Shown here: in pieces, positions 24,167 through 42,200 of the stretch
How positions within the stretch are numbered: the stretch's first letter is position 1
Layout: each line of letters begins with the position of its first letter
NCBI GenBank assembly: GCA_003116995.1
Contig: BDSL01000011.1
Coordinates: 620,001 to 684,000, forward strand
DNA: 64,000 nt
Direction: 5' to 3'
Source: Yamagishiella unicocca
Lineage: Eukaryota; Chlorophyta; Chlorophyceae; Chlamydomonadales; Volvocaceae
Translations under genes and position numbers: made by a program
Notes under the pieces: model-generated
What the model saw: the letters and a program-made list of their open reading frames with translations, nothing else
The model's database searches: none
What the model was told of the DNA's origin: nothing

Positions 24167-25118
24167 ATGCAAAAAGCTTGCAGGGCTTCTGCGTCGTCTC
24201 AGCGCGCGGCCCTCCGGGTGCCTGCCTGCGGAAAGGCACGACCGCTTCACCTCCGGACCATTACTCCAAAGCATTGCGAACGTCTCCAGCCTGTTCATGC
24301 AGTGTCAGACCGTCCAGGTAGGCAAGCTAGAAGCTGGAAAGCCTCGCACACGAGCGCTGGTTGGAGGGTTGTGCTGACGGCCAGGGCGTTGTATACGTTT
24401 GGTGTTGATGAAATGTTTACAGGCGAAGATGGCGATACCGACTACGCTGCTATGGCAGCCAGCCTGAATGCGCTTCTGGCCAAATCGACCAAAACACTGA
24501 TGACAGGGAAAGACCTGCGGGAACTCGTTACGCAAAAGTGGGGTCGCAGCTATGACGTGAGGCTTTGCAAGCTGCAGGGGCGCATGTATCTTCAAGGTGA
24601 GCCTTCCCGGCCCTTAGCGCCGCGCCTAAGACCAGAGCGATTGATGCCGCTGCTCTGTCCTGACCATTTGCGTGCAGTAATGTGGAAGTTTCTGGAGCAG
24701 CGCTCCTTCCCCTTGAACGAGACTGAATACATGCAGCAACTCGACGCGGTCGCCGAGTACCTGAACGACTGGGGCGTGACGGACACGGTGCGTTTCTGTT
24801 CCGGTCCTACCAGGAGGAGGTGTTGCGGTCGGATTCAGGGGGAAACTGGGCAGGCTGTCGTCCTTGCATATATTCATCCCAACGGGATTAGAGGAGCCTT
24901 GTCGCCCAACTGCCTTACCCCGGCGCCCAGTCATGCCTGTTCCTGACCGGCCAAGATAAGCTCCATGGATGTATACTGCGCCCTGCACCCGCCAGGTTAA
25001 GCAAGGCATCCTAGAGGCCCGCAAGCCGCCAGGTTACACCGGCGGCGGCAATGCACGTTGCGTCAGCATTCCACTGGCTGTGGACCTGGGCGGCAGCAGG
25101 AGCGCCGAGTGGCAGTGA
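24167..25118 (+). CDS. Chloroplast DUF3067 family protein, 3 exons
   Basis: Exons 24167-24596, 24678-24787 and 24996-25118 give in-phase joins, ending at TGA 25116-25118 (220 aa). The conserved DUF3067 core is clear: MTGKDLRELVTQKWGRSYDV, YLQ joined to VMWKFLEQRSFPLNETEY, AVAEYLNDWGVTDTV joined to KQGILEARKPP, and a closing VSIPLAVDL. The family occurs in cyanobacteria and plastid-bearing eukaryotes and has no established biochemical role. The first 70-80 residues are basic and Ala/Ser-rich, as expected of a plastid transit peptide. An optional additional intron (CCAG/GTAGGC at 24318 to TTTACAG at 24422, 105 bases, frame-neutral) would shorten this leader. Intron 1 (81 bases) is also frame-neutral, so unspliced RNA stays open through it. 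Confidence 0.85.
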
Positions 25119-30705
<5,587 letters not shown>

Positions 30706-32919
30706 GCCTTGGGCTAGCTCTTGGACGCTGCCGGCGCCTGAGAAGTGCGCACTTCCCGGGTGCTCGACAGCAGTGGCGGAGGTGACGTCCGTAGGGAAGG
30801 GCTGCTATGGCGGACGGACCCGTGCGGCGATCCCCTGCGGGCCTGCCTGCTCTGATGCAGCCTGTGCCGTGCCGGTACACACCATCCCTGGCACGCCTGG
30901 CGGGCGGGCGGGGAGCTATGGGCTCCGTGCCGCGGAGAGAGCGCTTCAGTTGAAGCTCGCTGTGCGCTTGTAATGGAAAAGCCGTCGCACGTCGCCTTGT
31001 GCCCCCGCTGCCAGAAACTCATAGTTTGGCACCTGAGCACCAGCGGCATACGTCAGCAGTGTGCCGCAAGCGACCTCCTTACGGTATGGCGAACGACGCA
31101 ACCTTACTGGTAATCGAGCGTCCTTATGGCACGAGCTTGGGGCCGAACGTAATGGTAGGGTTCGCATCTGGTATGTCAGAATACTCGAGTCACAGGAGAA
31201 TTGAACCACGCATGTTTTGTCACACCGTCGACAGCCTGGCAAGGTTCATGGCCACCACAATGGGCCCAGTTATCACTCCGAGGTGTCCTACGTAATTACA
31301 GCGGCACAGTGAAGACATGGCCAGATTTGGGCACGGTGTTACCCAGTCAGTCGGCCAGCCGACAGGCCTAGATCGTGTCAAGGTTAATTACAGCAGCCCA
31401 ATCGCAACGATGTCGGCTGGAAGGGTTTGTACCACGCGAGGCCGCTGGTATAACATCCCAAGGGGCCCGCGGGCCCTTCACATGCGGAACCTTAGCTTCC
31501 CCCTTGCTCTCCTATCGCCGGCGACACCGGACTGTGCCAGGGTATCCTCCATACATATGTGCGCCGTGTCCATTAGTGCTGCTCCCACAATACACTGATC
31601 TATGGACTTTCGCAGCGACCTGCACAGCCCGCACACGAAGTCATTCCGGCGCTCTGTCGGGCTGTCCATTGCCGTGTCCATGACGACCGCCTGTTGGTCC
31701 CAGCTGGTCCGCCTAGTGTGCGTCATGCCTGCAGCAAATCCGATACCTTTGCAGCCGTCGTCCCGACTCGTGCGTGCTGTTACAGTTGACCGTATAACCT
31801 TGGACCCCAGACGTGCAGTGTGCTGTCGCAGTCAAAGGACATGTAGTCACATGGGTTGGAGCGTCGGCTTGGCGACACGTTATCTGGCCAGGGTCGGTGA
31901 TGCGGATCCGCGACTCCATCACATGAGACCATGTATGAGGTAAAGCCTCCATGACTGGCCACGACTGGCCTCCGGTGCAATGGTGCAGGACTGTCCTTTC
32001 CGCCTGCTCGACAGCAAACTAAGAGCTTGAAGTAAATTTAATCTCAACGCATTTGCTGAACGTAAAATTCGGGGTCATCAAGGCCTAAGTTGAGTAGCCT
32101 ACGTAGTAACCCGCGGCGATGCGTGTCCAGGTTTTCCGCAGGCGATGGAGGCCACCGCAGAATATATGACATGGATTGAGCTTGCTGAAATGCTCCTATA
32201 ATGTGGTCACACGTAAAAAACGCAGGTTGCATGCATCATGGCCCCTGCCCTATCATGCCCGTTTCGGCTTGAAAGCGCTGCCATATGAGAAGGACGGTCA
32301 TATCTAAGCATTTATTCATGGGAGCGTATGCATTGAATGAGGTTGTTGTTATCTGCTGGTTCGTGTGTGCTGACGACTCGGCTGGGAAGGACCAGTTCGA
32401 TGCGCCTACTCCATTTATTCAATCTAACGTTGATTTTGATTATAGGTCCCTTCTTTATTATTGGCGGTAAGTGGCGGATCCCAGCTTGCTGCGCGGCTCT
32501 GCGACTTCTACCGTACCGTACGCCCCACTTCGGCAGCCCGCTGACCCTATCTGATCATGCAATGTGCTGGCAGCATAAGTAAATTACACATGCTGAACAC
32601 GTAATCATCGCCTCGCACAACGTCACAGCTCCATGGCTGCCGGCAACAAGGAAGGAACTGAAAGCACTAGTAAAATAAGAACGGAGTGCACTTTCACACG
32701 GAAATAGCCATGGCATGTTGCGAAACTAGCTAAAGCATGGAAGCGCGCCGCTCTTGGCCCATCATAGCGTAGCCCGTCGTGGTTGCAGCTTTCACAAAAC
32801 CGGTATGGCAGCACGTCGAGATAGCGCTAGCACTCTTCGAGGGGCCAGATCAGCACCGGGAAAGCGCGGATAACAGCCAACTCGGCGCGCACGGCCCCGC
32901 CGCGCGCGACTCCAGGCCC
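30706..32919. other. Intergenic stretch, L40 3'UTR to PIG-A promoter
   Basis: After the L40 3'UTR (to about 30990) nearly 2 kb show only short overlapping frames with no splice-supported exons. The 5'UTR and promoter of PIG-A should occupy the right end. No repeat family copy was noticed. Confidence 0.55.
30969..30973 (+). terminator. TGTAA poly(A) signal of ubiquitin-L40
   Basis: TGTAA is 264 bases past the stop codon, fitting a normal volvocine 3'UTR. Confidence 0.65.
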
Positions 32920-35900
32920 ATGGACGGCCTGCAGACAGGCGCCCTTGGGGGATGCAGTCATAGTACACATCGCGTGGTCATGGTCAGCGGTGAGTGACGG
33001 CTGAAGGAGGGGAGCCCGGGTGTTTGTATTGCGCGTGGCGGCCAGACCCGAGTATCTGGTGTGTCTCCCGGGTCATGGTTCATCATCTGTGATGTTGGCG
33101 ACGTCATATCGGGGTGACGAGGGTGTGTGTCAGTAACATAACTTTACCGAGTTCGGTAGTGGCACGAGCAAGCGGCAAAGTTAGCATCGCCTGGGCCCAG
33201 GCAACACACGACCAAACCGAGCCGTCCCAACCGCACAGCGACGCCAAATACTGAAGGGCTGGGAACCCGGTGCCTGAGGCCCGAGGCCCTGAGGCTGGGC
33301 ACCCGTCCCTCCGGTCCCTCAGCGCAGCAGCGCATGAACGGATGTCCCTGCGGCCCTGTCGCCTGATCGCCAACCCGTCAAAAACAGTCACACCTGTAAG
33401 ACCCTCGGCCTCTTGCTCCGGCGCCGTAACCAGATTTCTTCTACCCCAACTTCGGCGGCGTTGAAAACCATATCTACCAGCTCTCGCAGTGCCTAATCAA
33501 CCTGGGGCTCAAGGTGAGCCGCGCCTGCTGAACTGTGTAACGTGCTGCAGCGACCTTGTACTTAGTAGGAAAAGCTCCAGCCAGCCAGCCAGCCATACCC
33601 AGAGCTTGCGTCACTGGCGGCATGTATGGTGTATGATGTATGATTGGCTTGGATCGAGTCGAGTCCGGAGGGCACTGCGCGCCCTTAAGAGAGGACAGCT
33701 CTGGCATTTCGCGTCAGCTTGAGCGGCTGGCGGCTGAGGACGTGGCGGACTGGCTTCGGAGCGTGCACGCGAAAGGCCCGATTGTGCCCGTCTAGCCACC
33801 ATCAGACCAGCTCCCAGCAGAGCCTCTGGAGAACATCCCACTCCCTGCCCGTTGGTTTGCCCTGGCTGAACCGACAGGTGGTGGTGGTTACCCATGCGTA
33901 CGGCGATTGCAAAGGGGTGCGCTACCTGACCAACGGCCTAAAGGTGCACTTCCAAAGCCGGGGTCAGGAGTCTCGATCTGCTTGTCGTTGACGCCTTGCT
34001 TTGGGGACTCCACTAAGACGAAGGGAGGCAGGGCGGGGCGTGAGGCCTTGGGGGCTCCACCGCATCAATACAGCTCCGCTTGGCTTGCATTTTGCTACCA
34101 TGTTGTCCCCTCGCCCAGCCGTCCCAGTGTCCCTCTGTCTCCCACCCAACCTTATCCTTCCCGACCTTTGCGCTTGGCCCCGCCTCCACTCAACGTCCGC
34201 AAACGCACACCTCGCCCCGCTCGCCGCCCTCTGTCTCGGCCGCGCGCCACCAGGTGTACTACCTTCCTCGGCTGCCGTTCTACCAGCAGGCCACCTTCCC
34301 CACACTGTTAGGTTGGTCCCGGCTGCTGCGAGCCATCTGCGTGCGTGAGGGCACGACGCTGGTGCACGGCCACCAGGTGGGGCCAGCGGCGAGAGGAGGC
34401 CTCCAGGGAGGGGCATGGGACTCGTGAAGTAGACACTGGCTTTGGATGCCGCGCCTCCCTTCCAGAAGCTTCCTGTTGGTATCCCAGTCCCGATCAAGCT
34501 CTAGACGACTCGTAGAACCACCCAACCTCGCCCGCGAGATGCCCTGCCGCCACCTTGCCACCTCAACCACCCGCCACCTCAACCACCCGCCACCTCAACC
34601 ACCAGGCGTTTTCGACGATGGCGCTCGAGGCGTGCATCAACGCGCGCAGCCTGGGGCTCAAGGTGATGGCGGGTGTCGTACTTAGAGAAGGGGGGACTCG
34701 TCCAGGGAGGGCGGGTCGCACGCTGTGAGAAGCTGGCGTTGGGGAAGGACTCGTCCCGGGAGCACAGGCCCGCGCAGCTGCAACTCATGCACAACCTTGC
34801 AACCATGCACGGCAGCCCAAACCCTCTACCCTCTCACCGAATCCCCTCCCCACGTGCGGTCCGGCAGGTCGTCTTCACCGACCACTCGCTCTTTGGCTTC
34901 GCCGACCCCGCGTCCATCCTGCTCAACAAGGTACCAGCCTAGCAGCAGCTGAGCGGGGCATCCGTCGTCATCGGGCCGCAGGGGAGGGGTCTATGTTGAT
35001 ATGGGAAACGGGCGTGGGGCAAGGGCGCGGGGTGGCGTCCTGCAGATGATGGCATTGATCTAACAGCGGCAGCCCCCTGCATCTCCATCGCCGTCCTGCC
35101 ATCTATACGTTTCAGACATGAATACAATAATAACCCCAAAACAAATAATGGCGTATGCGGTGAAGTAATAAGACTAGCACACATCACGGTCCCCTGTATT
35201 TATTCACTTTTCTCCCAGGTGCTCAAAGCCGTGCTGTCGGACGTCCACGCCGTGATCTGTGTCTCCCACACTAGCAAAGAAAACACGGTCCTGCGGGCCT
35301 GCCTGCCGCCAGCCATGGTGTCCGTCATTCCGAACGGTGAGGCCAAGCGCGACCGGGTCTGGAATGTGGTCCCGGGAATGAGTGAGGGTTATGAACTTGT
35401 GATCAGCGCTGTAGATGTCTGGAGGATTGTGTGTCGACAGATCCAGCGCTGGCGTGAATCCGGTCGGCTCCTGAGCATCAGAAGGATGCGAGAGGGGCTG
35501 CCTGCCTCCTGCACGGCCCGTTACCGGGCGGAATGCAGAATGCACCTCTCTCCCCCTGCAGCTTCCGTACAGCAGTGCTCCTGGTCGCTTCATTCGCTTC
35601 GCTCCCAAAGCGCCCCTCTGATGCCCAGAATCTTCGCCACCCTCGCGGCCGCAGCCGTGGACGCTTCCCAGTTCCAGCCCGACCCACGGGTCATCTGGCC
35701 CGCCGACCCCTCCCGCGACGAGGTGGTCCTGGTGGTGCTGTGCCGGTTGGTGTACCGAAAGGGGCTGGACCTGCTGTCGCTGGTGCTGCCGGCGGTGTGT
35801 GCGCGCCACCCCAATGTGCGGGTGCTTGTGGGTGGAGATGGACCCAAGCGGCAGCTCCTGGAAAGGGTGAGGCGGCGGCGGTGATGGTGGGGACCTGATC

Positions 35901-38050
35901 CACTCACCAAGACCGTTAATCGCGCCTTGAATTTGCGCGAGCTTACATTTGGGGGACCACCAGATAGGCCCTTGTCTCCGCCCCTCTTCCCATCCTAACC
36001 CAATGCCTCGGTCCCCGGTTTACCCCAGCCCGGTCCCACCTGTCACCCGCCCCGTCTCCTCCTTTGTACTTCACTCAGTTCTTCTACCACCTCCTGTGTT
36101 TGCGCTATGTTTCCTCAGGTCATTTCCGACCACGGGCTAGAGGAGCGAGTGGTGCTGGAGGGGGCGGTGCAGCACGAGAGGGCCAGGGACTTCATGGTGA
36201 GTCAAGGGAGGGGCCGATGTGGAGGGAGGGGAGGAGTGAGAGGGTACACGGCACACCCTCCGACAGCCGCAACTGTCGACCTGTGCTTCCATGCTGCTGC
36301 GATTCTCTCACGAGGCCTGTCGTCATTCGATGAGGGAGGAACAGTACCGAAGCATCCGGCTAACCCCGTTCCTCTGCCACGTGCCCTGCCCTGCCCTGCC
36401 CCTCCGCTCCCTCCTCTCACAGGTCCGAGGTCACGTCTTCGTCAACGCCAGCCTCACGGAGGCCTTCTGCATGGCGCTGGTGGAGGCGGCGGCGGCGGGG
36501 CTGGTGGTGGTCTCCACGGCGGTGGGGGGCGTGCCGGAGGTGAGGCGCTCCGACACCCAGGGGCCCCGGAACTGGCGGGGTGCCAGCATAGGGAGGTCAG
36601 GGGTGCCGGGGGGCTCGCAAGGTGGCCAAACCCGCGATCCCCAGGTGGTCCAGGTAGGGTGGTCCAGGTAGGGTCCAACTAACTGCCATGCCTTCGTCTT
36701 GCTTCGCTGACGTGGCACGCCCTCGCCTCCGCCCGCGCAGGTGCTCCCCGCCGACATGATGGTGCTGTCGGAACCGTCTGCGGAGGGCCTGCTGGTGGGG
36801 TGGGCGGGGAGGGGCGTAGAAAGGGGGGATCTGACGGCGGTACTAGTCCCGTGTTGCTTCCAGCAATGTGACTTTTAGTATACTGGCAAGAACGTCGTCC
36901 AGGCTGCATTGACCGCCTTGCCGTCTCGCCTCCACCCACCTCGATCACGCATGTGCCGTTCGGCTGCGGCTGCTGCGCCCATCGATGACCCCCCAACAGG
37001 AAGCCATTGAGCGGGCGCTGCTCCGCGTTCCACACCAGCGACCTGCGGAGCAGCACGAGCGAGTGCGGCAGATGTACGATTGGAACGACGTGGCGCGCCG
37101 TACGGTGCACGTGTACGACAGCGTCGCGGCGTCGGCGCGGGACGACAGCCTGCCGGCGCGGCTGCAGCGGTGCGGAGGTTGGCGGTCCAAAGGGGAACAC
37201 AGCTTATGACGGGGTCATCACACGCGCGCTCAATTTCGTGCTTCCAACGCGGGTGTCAATGCCTGGAGGCTACCTATAACGCACAACATGTGCACAATGG
37301 TCTGCGTTATGGCAATCCAGCACATTACGAGCATTCGTTGCAGTCAGGCCCGCAGGTTCTTGCTTGCAAGGTTGGAAGGGAAATGGGAACGGCGCAACGT
37401 CGTAAACCTTCGCCCACTCTACCTGCCCACCACTCCACTGCTGCAGGTATGCTGCCGCTGGCCGCTGGGTTGGCGCCCTCTTCGGCGCGGTGGCGGTGCT
37501 GATCCACCTCTTCATGGCCTTCCTAGACTGGTGGCAACCCAGGGCGGACATCGACATCGCGCCAGACTGGCCACGGGAGCGGGCGCGGAGTTCACAGAGC
37601 CCGTTGGCGGAGGAGGGAACGGGAACTAGGGAGGAGGAGGGGACGGACGTCAGGGTCTTGAGGCGTGGGAACAGCCTGGCGGCGGCTGCAGTGGCGGCTG
37701 CCAGGGCTGCTGTGGAGTTGGAGGCGTGGGGGCCAGGAAGGTCTGGTGCAGGGGCGGTGCGCGGGTTTGCTCGTGCACTTTCATCGGGCAAGAGGGAGGG
37801 ATGCATGGGGAGTGACGTATCCGAAGATGGCGGCAGCAAACATACCGATGTGCAGGCGGACAGTCGGGGTCGATCGTCGTGCGCGGATGGCGGCGGAGCC
37901 GATTCGTGGAAAGGGGCCACAGTCCTGGAGGGAGGCGTAGGGGACGTTGCCAGAGCGCCGGGAGCGGGCGGGAGGGTGACAGCGGGGACGTTGCAAGCAG
38001 GTGCTGGGAGAGCGCGCGGGCGCAGACGCGGTCGAGCGAGAGCGGGGTGA
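32920..38050 (+). CDS. PIGA: PIG-A, GPI-GlcNAc transferase catalytic subunit, 13 exons
   Basis: Exons 32920-32989, 33434-33513, 33878-33943, 34254-34376, 34606-34662, 34868-34930, 35219-35336, 35655-35866, 36119-36196, 36423-36539, 36741-36794, 37000-37184 and 37447-38050 sum to 608 aa. The enzyme transfers GlcNAc from UDP-GlcNAc to phosphatidylinositol on the cytosolic ER face, the first step of GPI-anchor synthesis. Family landmarks run in order: [84 protein letters not shown], and the GT4 E-x7-E segment [15 protein letters not shown] single membrane helix ([20 protein letters not shown]) lies near residue 430, as in human PIG-A. The last intron needs a weak GTCCAA donor after 37184 for correct phase; the better GTTGGC donor after 37177 would shift the frame. 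The roughly 160-residue low-complexity tail after the membrane helix is far longer than usual. Confidence 0.95.
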
Positions 38051-38571
38051 TGAGGACGATCTCGGGGGAGTAGGGCTGCAGCTGCACAAGAGGACCACAG
38101 GGTGATGGTAGTGGAGCCAGCCACCCAAGGGCGGTGATTGGTGGTTAAGTGGCGTGGAGTCCAGAGCGACAAGGGGTGACAGCGGCCCGCAAGGCCAGCT
38201 ACGTGTCCAGGCAGGTCACGACCCGCTTGCTCCGAGCCCACTGGTAGGCGGCGGCAGGGAGTAGCTAGTAGCTGTCGTGATGTGGTATAAGGAGCATGGA
38301 CCAACGGATGGTGCGTGGCAGCGGGCATCGTTTGGGGGCACATCAGCTTCCTCTTCAATCGTGGTGGTGAACTTAGGTCAACACTTGTACTGCACATCCC
38401 AGCATTGCAGTACGACCATGGTAGATTTCAGACCTTTTGCAAGATATTCAATGGGTGACTTCCAGAAGGCACAGCATCTGGTGAAGCGTGTGGCGAATTG
38501 CGTATATCTCAACACCGCCTCCTAAATGCGGCTCGTGGCATATCACGCTACCAGTACTCTTATTATAGCTT

Positions 38572-38576
38572 TACAG
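38572..38576 (-). terminator. Candidate TGTAA poly(A) signal for the minus-strand gene
   Basis: TTACA on the plus strand, about 700 bases past the minus-strand stop at 39278. It is the nearest copy noticed. Confidence 0.3.
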
Positions 38577-38815
38577 CGACCCCGACTACTGCATTTGCAT
38601 GCCCGCGCAGCACTGCTACCTGGTAAAGCGCCGGTAGCATCCATGCGAGCGGCATCGTAACAGCAGGAATACGAAACCGCGGTCACGGAAGGCAGGGCAG
38701 GTGATGACATGTCCCGCGCGCTGCTTCCGAAACGTACACTTGGCATCCGACATATCCACGTATTAAAGATGAGAAGCGATTATGGCATGGAAATAAACCA
38801 ATTGAACCGATGTCT

Positions 38816-38876
38816 GCACGGCAATGCGCCCGATGTCTGTACCTTTCGGCCGGGAACCCACTGTAACAGTTATCCA
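38816..38876 (+). repeat. Dispersed repeat family A, copy 9
   Basis: ACGGCAATGCGCCCGATGTC, then CGGGAACCCACTGTAACAG, between the convergent PIG-A and 39278-44514 genes. It carries a TGTAA at 38862-38866 that might serve as a PIG-A poly(A) signal. Confidence 0.75.
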
Positions 38877-39277
38877 CTGCAGATCCACAAAAGTTGACGC
38901 AAAGACATGCAGCAGCGCCATACTCCAACAGCCGAACTAAAATCAGCCAGCACACAACATCTACCCGAGGAATCTATCATTGCCGCACTGTGACGACGCA
39001 GTACCGAAAGCAAGGACACACCGCATCTGAGGATGACAGGTCTCATCCAGCCTCCATCCCGCAGACATTCATCCTGCCTATACCTGTAGCCTAGCAGCTT
39101 TATTAGCTCCGATGCGAGCTCGTGCCCCCTTCACGGTGGTGGAGAGGGGCAGCAACACGTCTGGCGCCACCCTAGTGATTCGTATGTTACGCTCTTATGC
39201 TCGTTCGCATCACCCCCCAACTAGGGCAGCCCCCGTCCGCCGAATGCGGTATCATCGCGCCGGTATGCCGGCCCTCC

Positions 39278-42200
39278 CTAAAACACGCCTTCCGTCGTCG
39301 TGCCCCCGTTCATGGCCCTCAGCACCACCCGCGCGAGGTCCAGGAGCATATCGGAGTGCTGCTCCGGCGGTTGCGCCTGCCGCTGCTGCAGTTGGAGATG
39401 TGCTCCCGGCCCCGAGGCCGAGAGGGCGCCAGCAGGTCCCGTCCCCTCGTCCTTGCTGTCGTCCGTCAGTGCGCCGGTCAGGTTCTGCAGATACCACCTG
39501 AGCCAGGGGAGAGGGCATCGATGGAAGGCGGGTTGGAGCAGGGCCACGGCATGAGGGAGCAGCAACCACACAAACACAGCTGCGACGCCCTTCACACCGC
39601 CAGCAGCAACACCGCGGCATGCTAATGCTAAGACCTACCATCGCCACCGCCACTACTGCCACTACTGCCACAGCCAGCAGGAAAGCAGACCAAACGCCGG
39701 CGACAGGAAGCCACCGAGCACATACCCCAGGAGGCAGTCCCCACCTCCCATCCCGGCCCCCATCCCGGCCCCCACCTGATGTTGGTGTCACGCTCCAGCG
39801 CTGCTCCCGCCGCCTTGTCGGAGCCAACCAGGGCCACGAAGCAGCCCAGAGACACGGCCGCTGCGTCCTGAGGCGGCAGCGCTCTGCCCTGGCCGCAGCT
39901 CGGATCCAACCAGGTGACCAGCTCCTGCAGGAGGAGGGGCGGGGAGGGGGCGAGTGAGCACGACGGAGGCTCCGGAGGAGGGGCCACACCCTACTGCACA
40001 CCTACACACGGGCTTACGACTGCTACGCGACCAGCATATGCCCAATGTAGGCCTTTATTCCTTGATTACCTGTATCAGGCACCACGGGGCGCCGGCCTGC
40101 GGTGCCCTTCCTTTCCTTGCCGCCAAACACCCACGCAGCCATTAGGGTAAAAGCCCTCAAATGCGGGTAACCCGGATCACAGCAACTGCGTGCACCCGCA
40201 GGCCCTCCCCTCAGCCCCCACCTGCAGCAGCGCCAGAACCTCGTCCCGATGCTGTTTGAGCCTCCTGCTATTGTCCGCTGCGACCTCCGCCGCCAGTCCC
40301 TCGTCCCCGCACTCCTCCGGCAGCAGCAGCAGCCCCGGCCAGCACAGTACGTCAGCCAGCGCCGCACCGAGACCCGCCAGCGGGTCAGCGTACGGCAGCG
40401 GCTCAAGGTACGGCGATTCGTAATCGCCGGAACGTAAAACGGCCGTGATATCGTTTATCACGCGGCGGGCAAAGCCTACGTGGCAAGCAGCAGCAGAAGA
40501 GGACGGTTCAGCGCGTTGAGGTGCGGCGGGGGCGACGTCGGACATGCAAGCCGCGGCTGGGGCTGCCCAAGGCAGGTAGTCAATGCCTTTGATAGGCTGG
40601 CGTGGGGCAGGCAGTCAATGCGCTTGATAGGCTGGCACGCAGCATCCTGGGGGCTGCCTTCATCCTGATGCCGACCTGCGACAAATCCGAGTGGCGCACA
40701 CCCAGCCCTTCATCGGGGCACGGTGGCGCGCCTAGTCAAGACCCGTGGCGGCGCGTTTCCGACTTTTTAACCCGCGACCGGCCGTGGTTGGTTCCCCCAC
40801 ACGCTGGCTTTTCCCTGCTCATCGCTCCTCGACCACTAGTTCTCCGTTCGAAACCCGCCCCCGCGCCCTCGCACCTGCCGCAACCAGCGCCCGCTGCCCC
40901 TCAAGGCAACACCGGGCCAGGGCGCCAGCGAGGTGCGCCACGCGGCGCTTCGCCGCGGTGCGCGCTCCGGCCCCGCAGCCGCTCCCCGCACCGCCACCGC
41001 CGGCGCTGTCATACATGCTGCACAGCCACCTGGCGGCGCAGTCCAGGAACAACTGGCGCCGCAGCGCCGCCGGCAGCGGCAGCAGCTGCGTGCCCGCCGC
41101 TGGGACCGCGGGCCGCGGCCCTGCATGCGCAGCCCCCACGACACCGATGCCCGTACAACAGTACGACAGTACGGCCTCCGCGACCAGGACCTCCACGTCA
41201 TCCACGTGGGCCTGGGCGGCCGCGCCTGCGCCGCCAGCCGTGCCAGCGGCCGACGACGGCCCGACAGCCGCCGCTGCCGCAGCCGCGCCGCTGTCGAGCA
41301 CGTCCAGCAGCGACAGCGTAGCCCCGACAGCACCAGGGCGCGGACCGCTGCGAGTCGGTGAGGAGGAGGCGCCGGAGAGGATGACGTGGATGGTGTCGTA
41401 CAGGTCGTCAAGGGCCGCCGCCACCGCCGGCGACGCCGTCGCCAGAGCGACCGCGCAGCGGATCACCGCGCGAGACCAGAGCGGCGCGGTGCTGGCTGCT
41501 GCGGCCGCGCAGCCCCGCATCCTCCCCGCGATGTGCCGAAGCATGGCGCACATGGCGTCGGTCGCCGCCGGCTGGCCCGTCGGCGCCGCCGCGCCGCCGG
41601 CGCCCGCAGCCGCGAGCGCCGCATGCTCCGCCGCTTCCGCGAGCACACGCGCGGCCGCCGCCAACCAGACCTCCACCTCCGCCACGTTGGAGGCGGCCGG
41701 GCCCTGGGCGCCGGAGGCAGCGGCAGCCGCCGTCGTGGCCGCAGCGCGCAGCATGGCCTGCAGGAGCGGCGTCAAAGTGCCGACTCCCGCGCCTCCGCTG
41801 CCGCCACCGCCGCTTGGGGCGTGCAGTGTCAGGGTGCCCAGCGCCGCCGCCGAGCCCAGCACGTCCGCGGCGAGGTGGAGGAAGACGCTGCCGCGGCCTC
41901 CGCCTCCACCTCCACCGCCGCCCCGACCGCCTTGGCCTCCGCCTCCACCGCTGTCGTCGGGACCCGATGCCGCCGGCGCTGCGGGGCTGCCGCGCAGCAG
42001 CCATGGCTTATCGGCCAGGGCGCAGAAGCAGGTAGCCAGGTGGCCCAGCATCCTCTGCAGGCGCAGGCGCTGCTGCTGCGCAGCCGTTACGGACGCCGGC
42101 GCCGGCGCCACCCCAGCCGCGTCGCGGCCAGCACCGGCGACGCCTTCCATCACGCCGCCTCCGCTAGCGCCATCGCCGCGGGGGTCACAGCACAGCAAGG

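Larger units (their letters stand above)
38051..39277. other. Convergent 3' flanks of PIG-A and the 39278-44514 gene
   Basis: Contains family A copy 9 with an embedded TGTAA (plus strand, 38862-38866) and a minus-strand TGTAA at 38572-38576. No coding exon seen. Confidence 0.55.

Noticed and set aside
37270..38397. 375-aa minus-strand open frame
   Set aside because: Antisense to the last PIG-A exon; composition is that of a GC-rich shadow frame.
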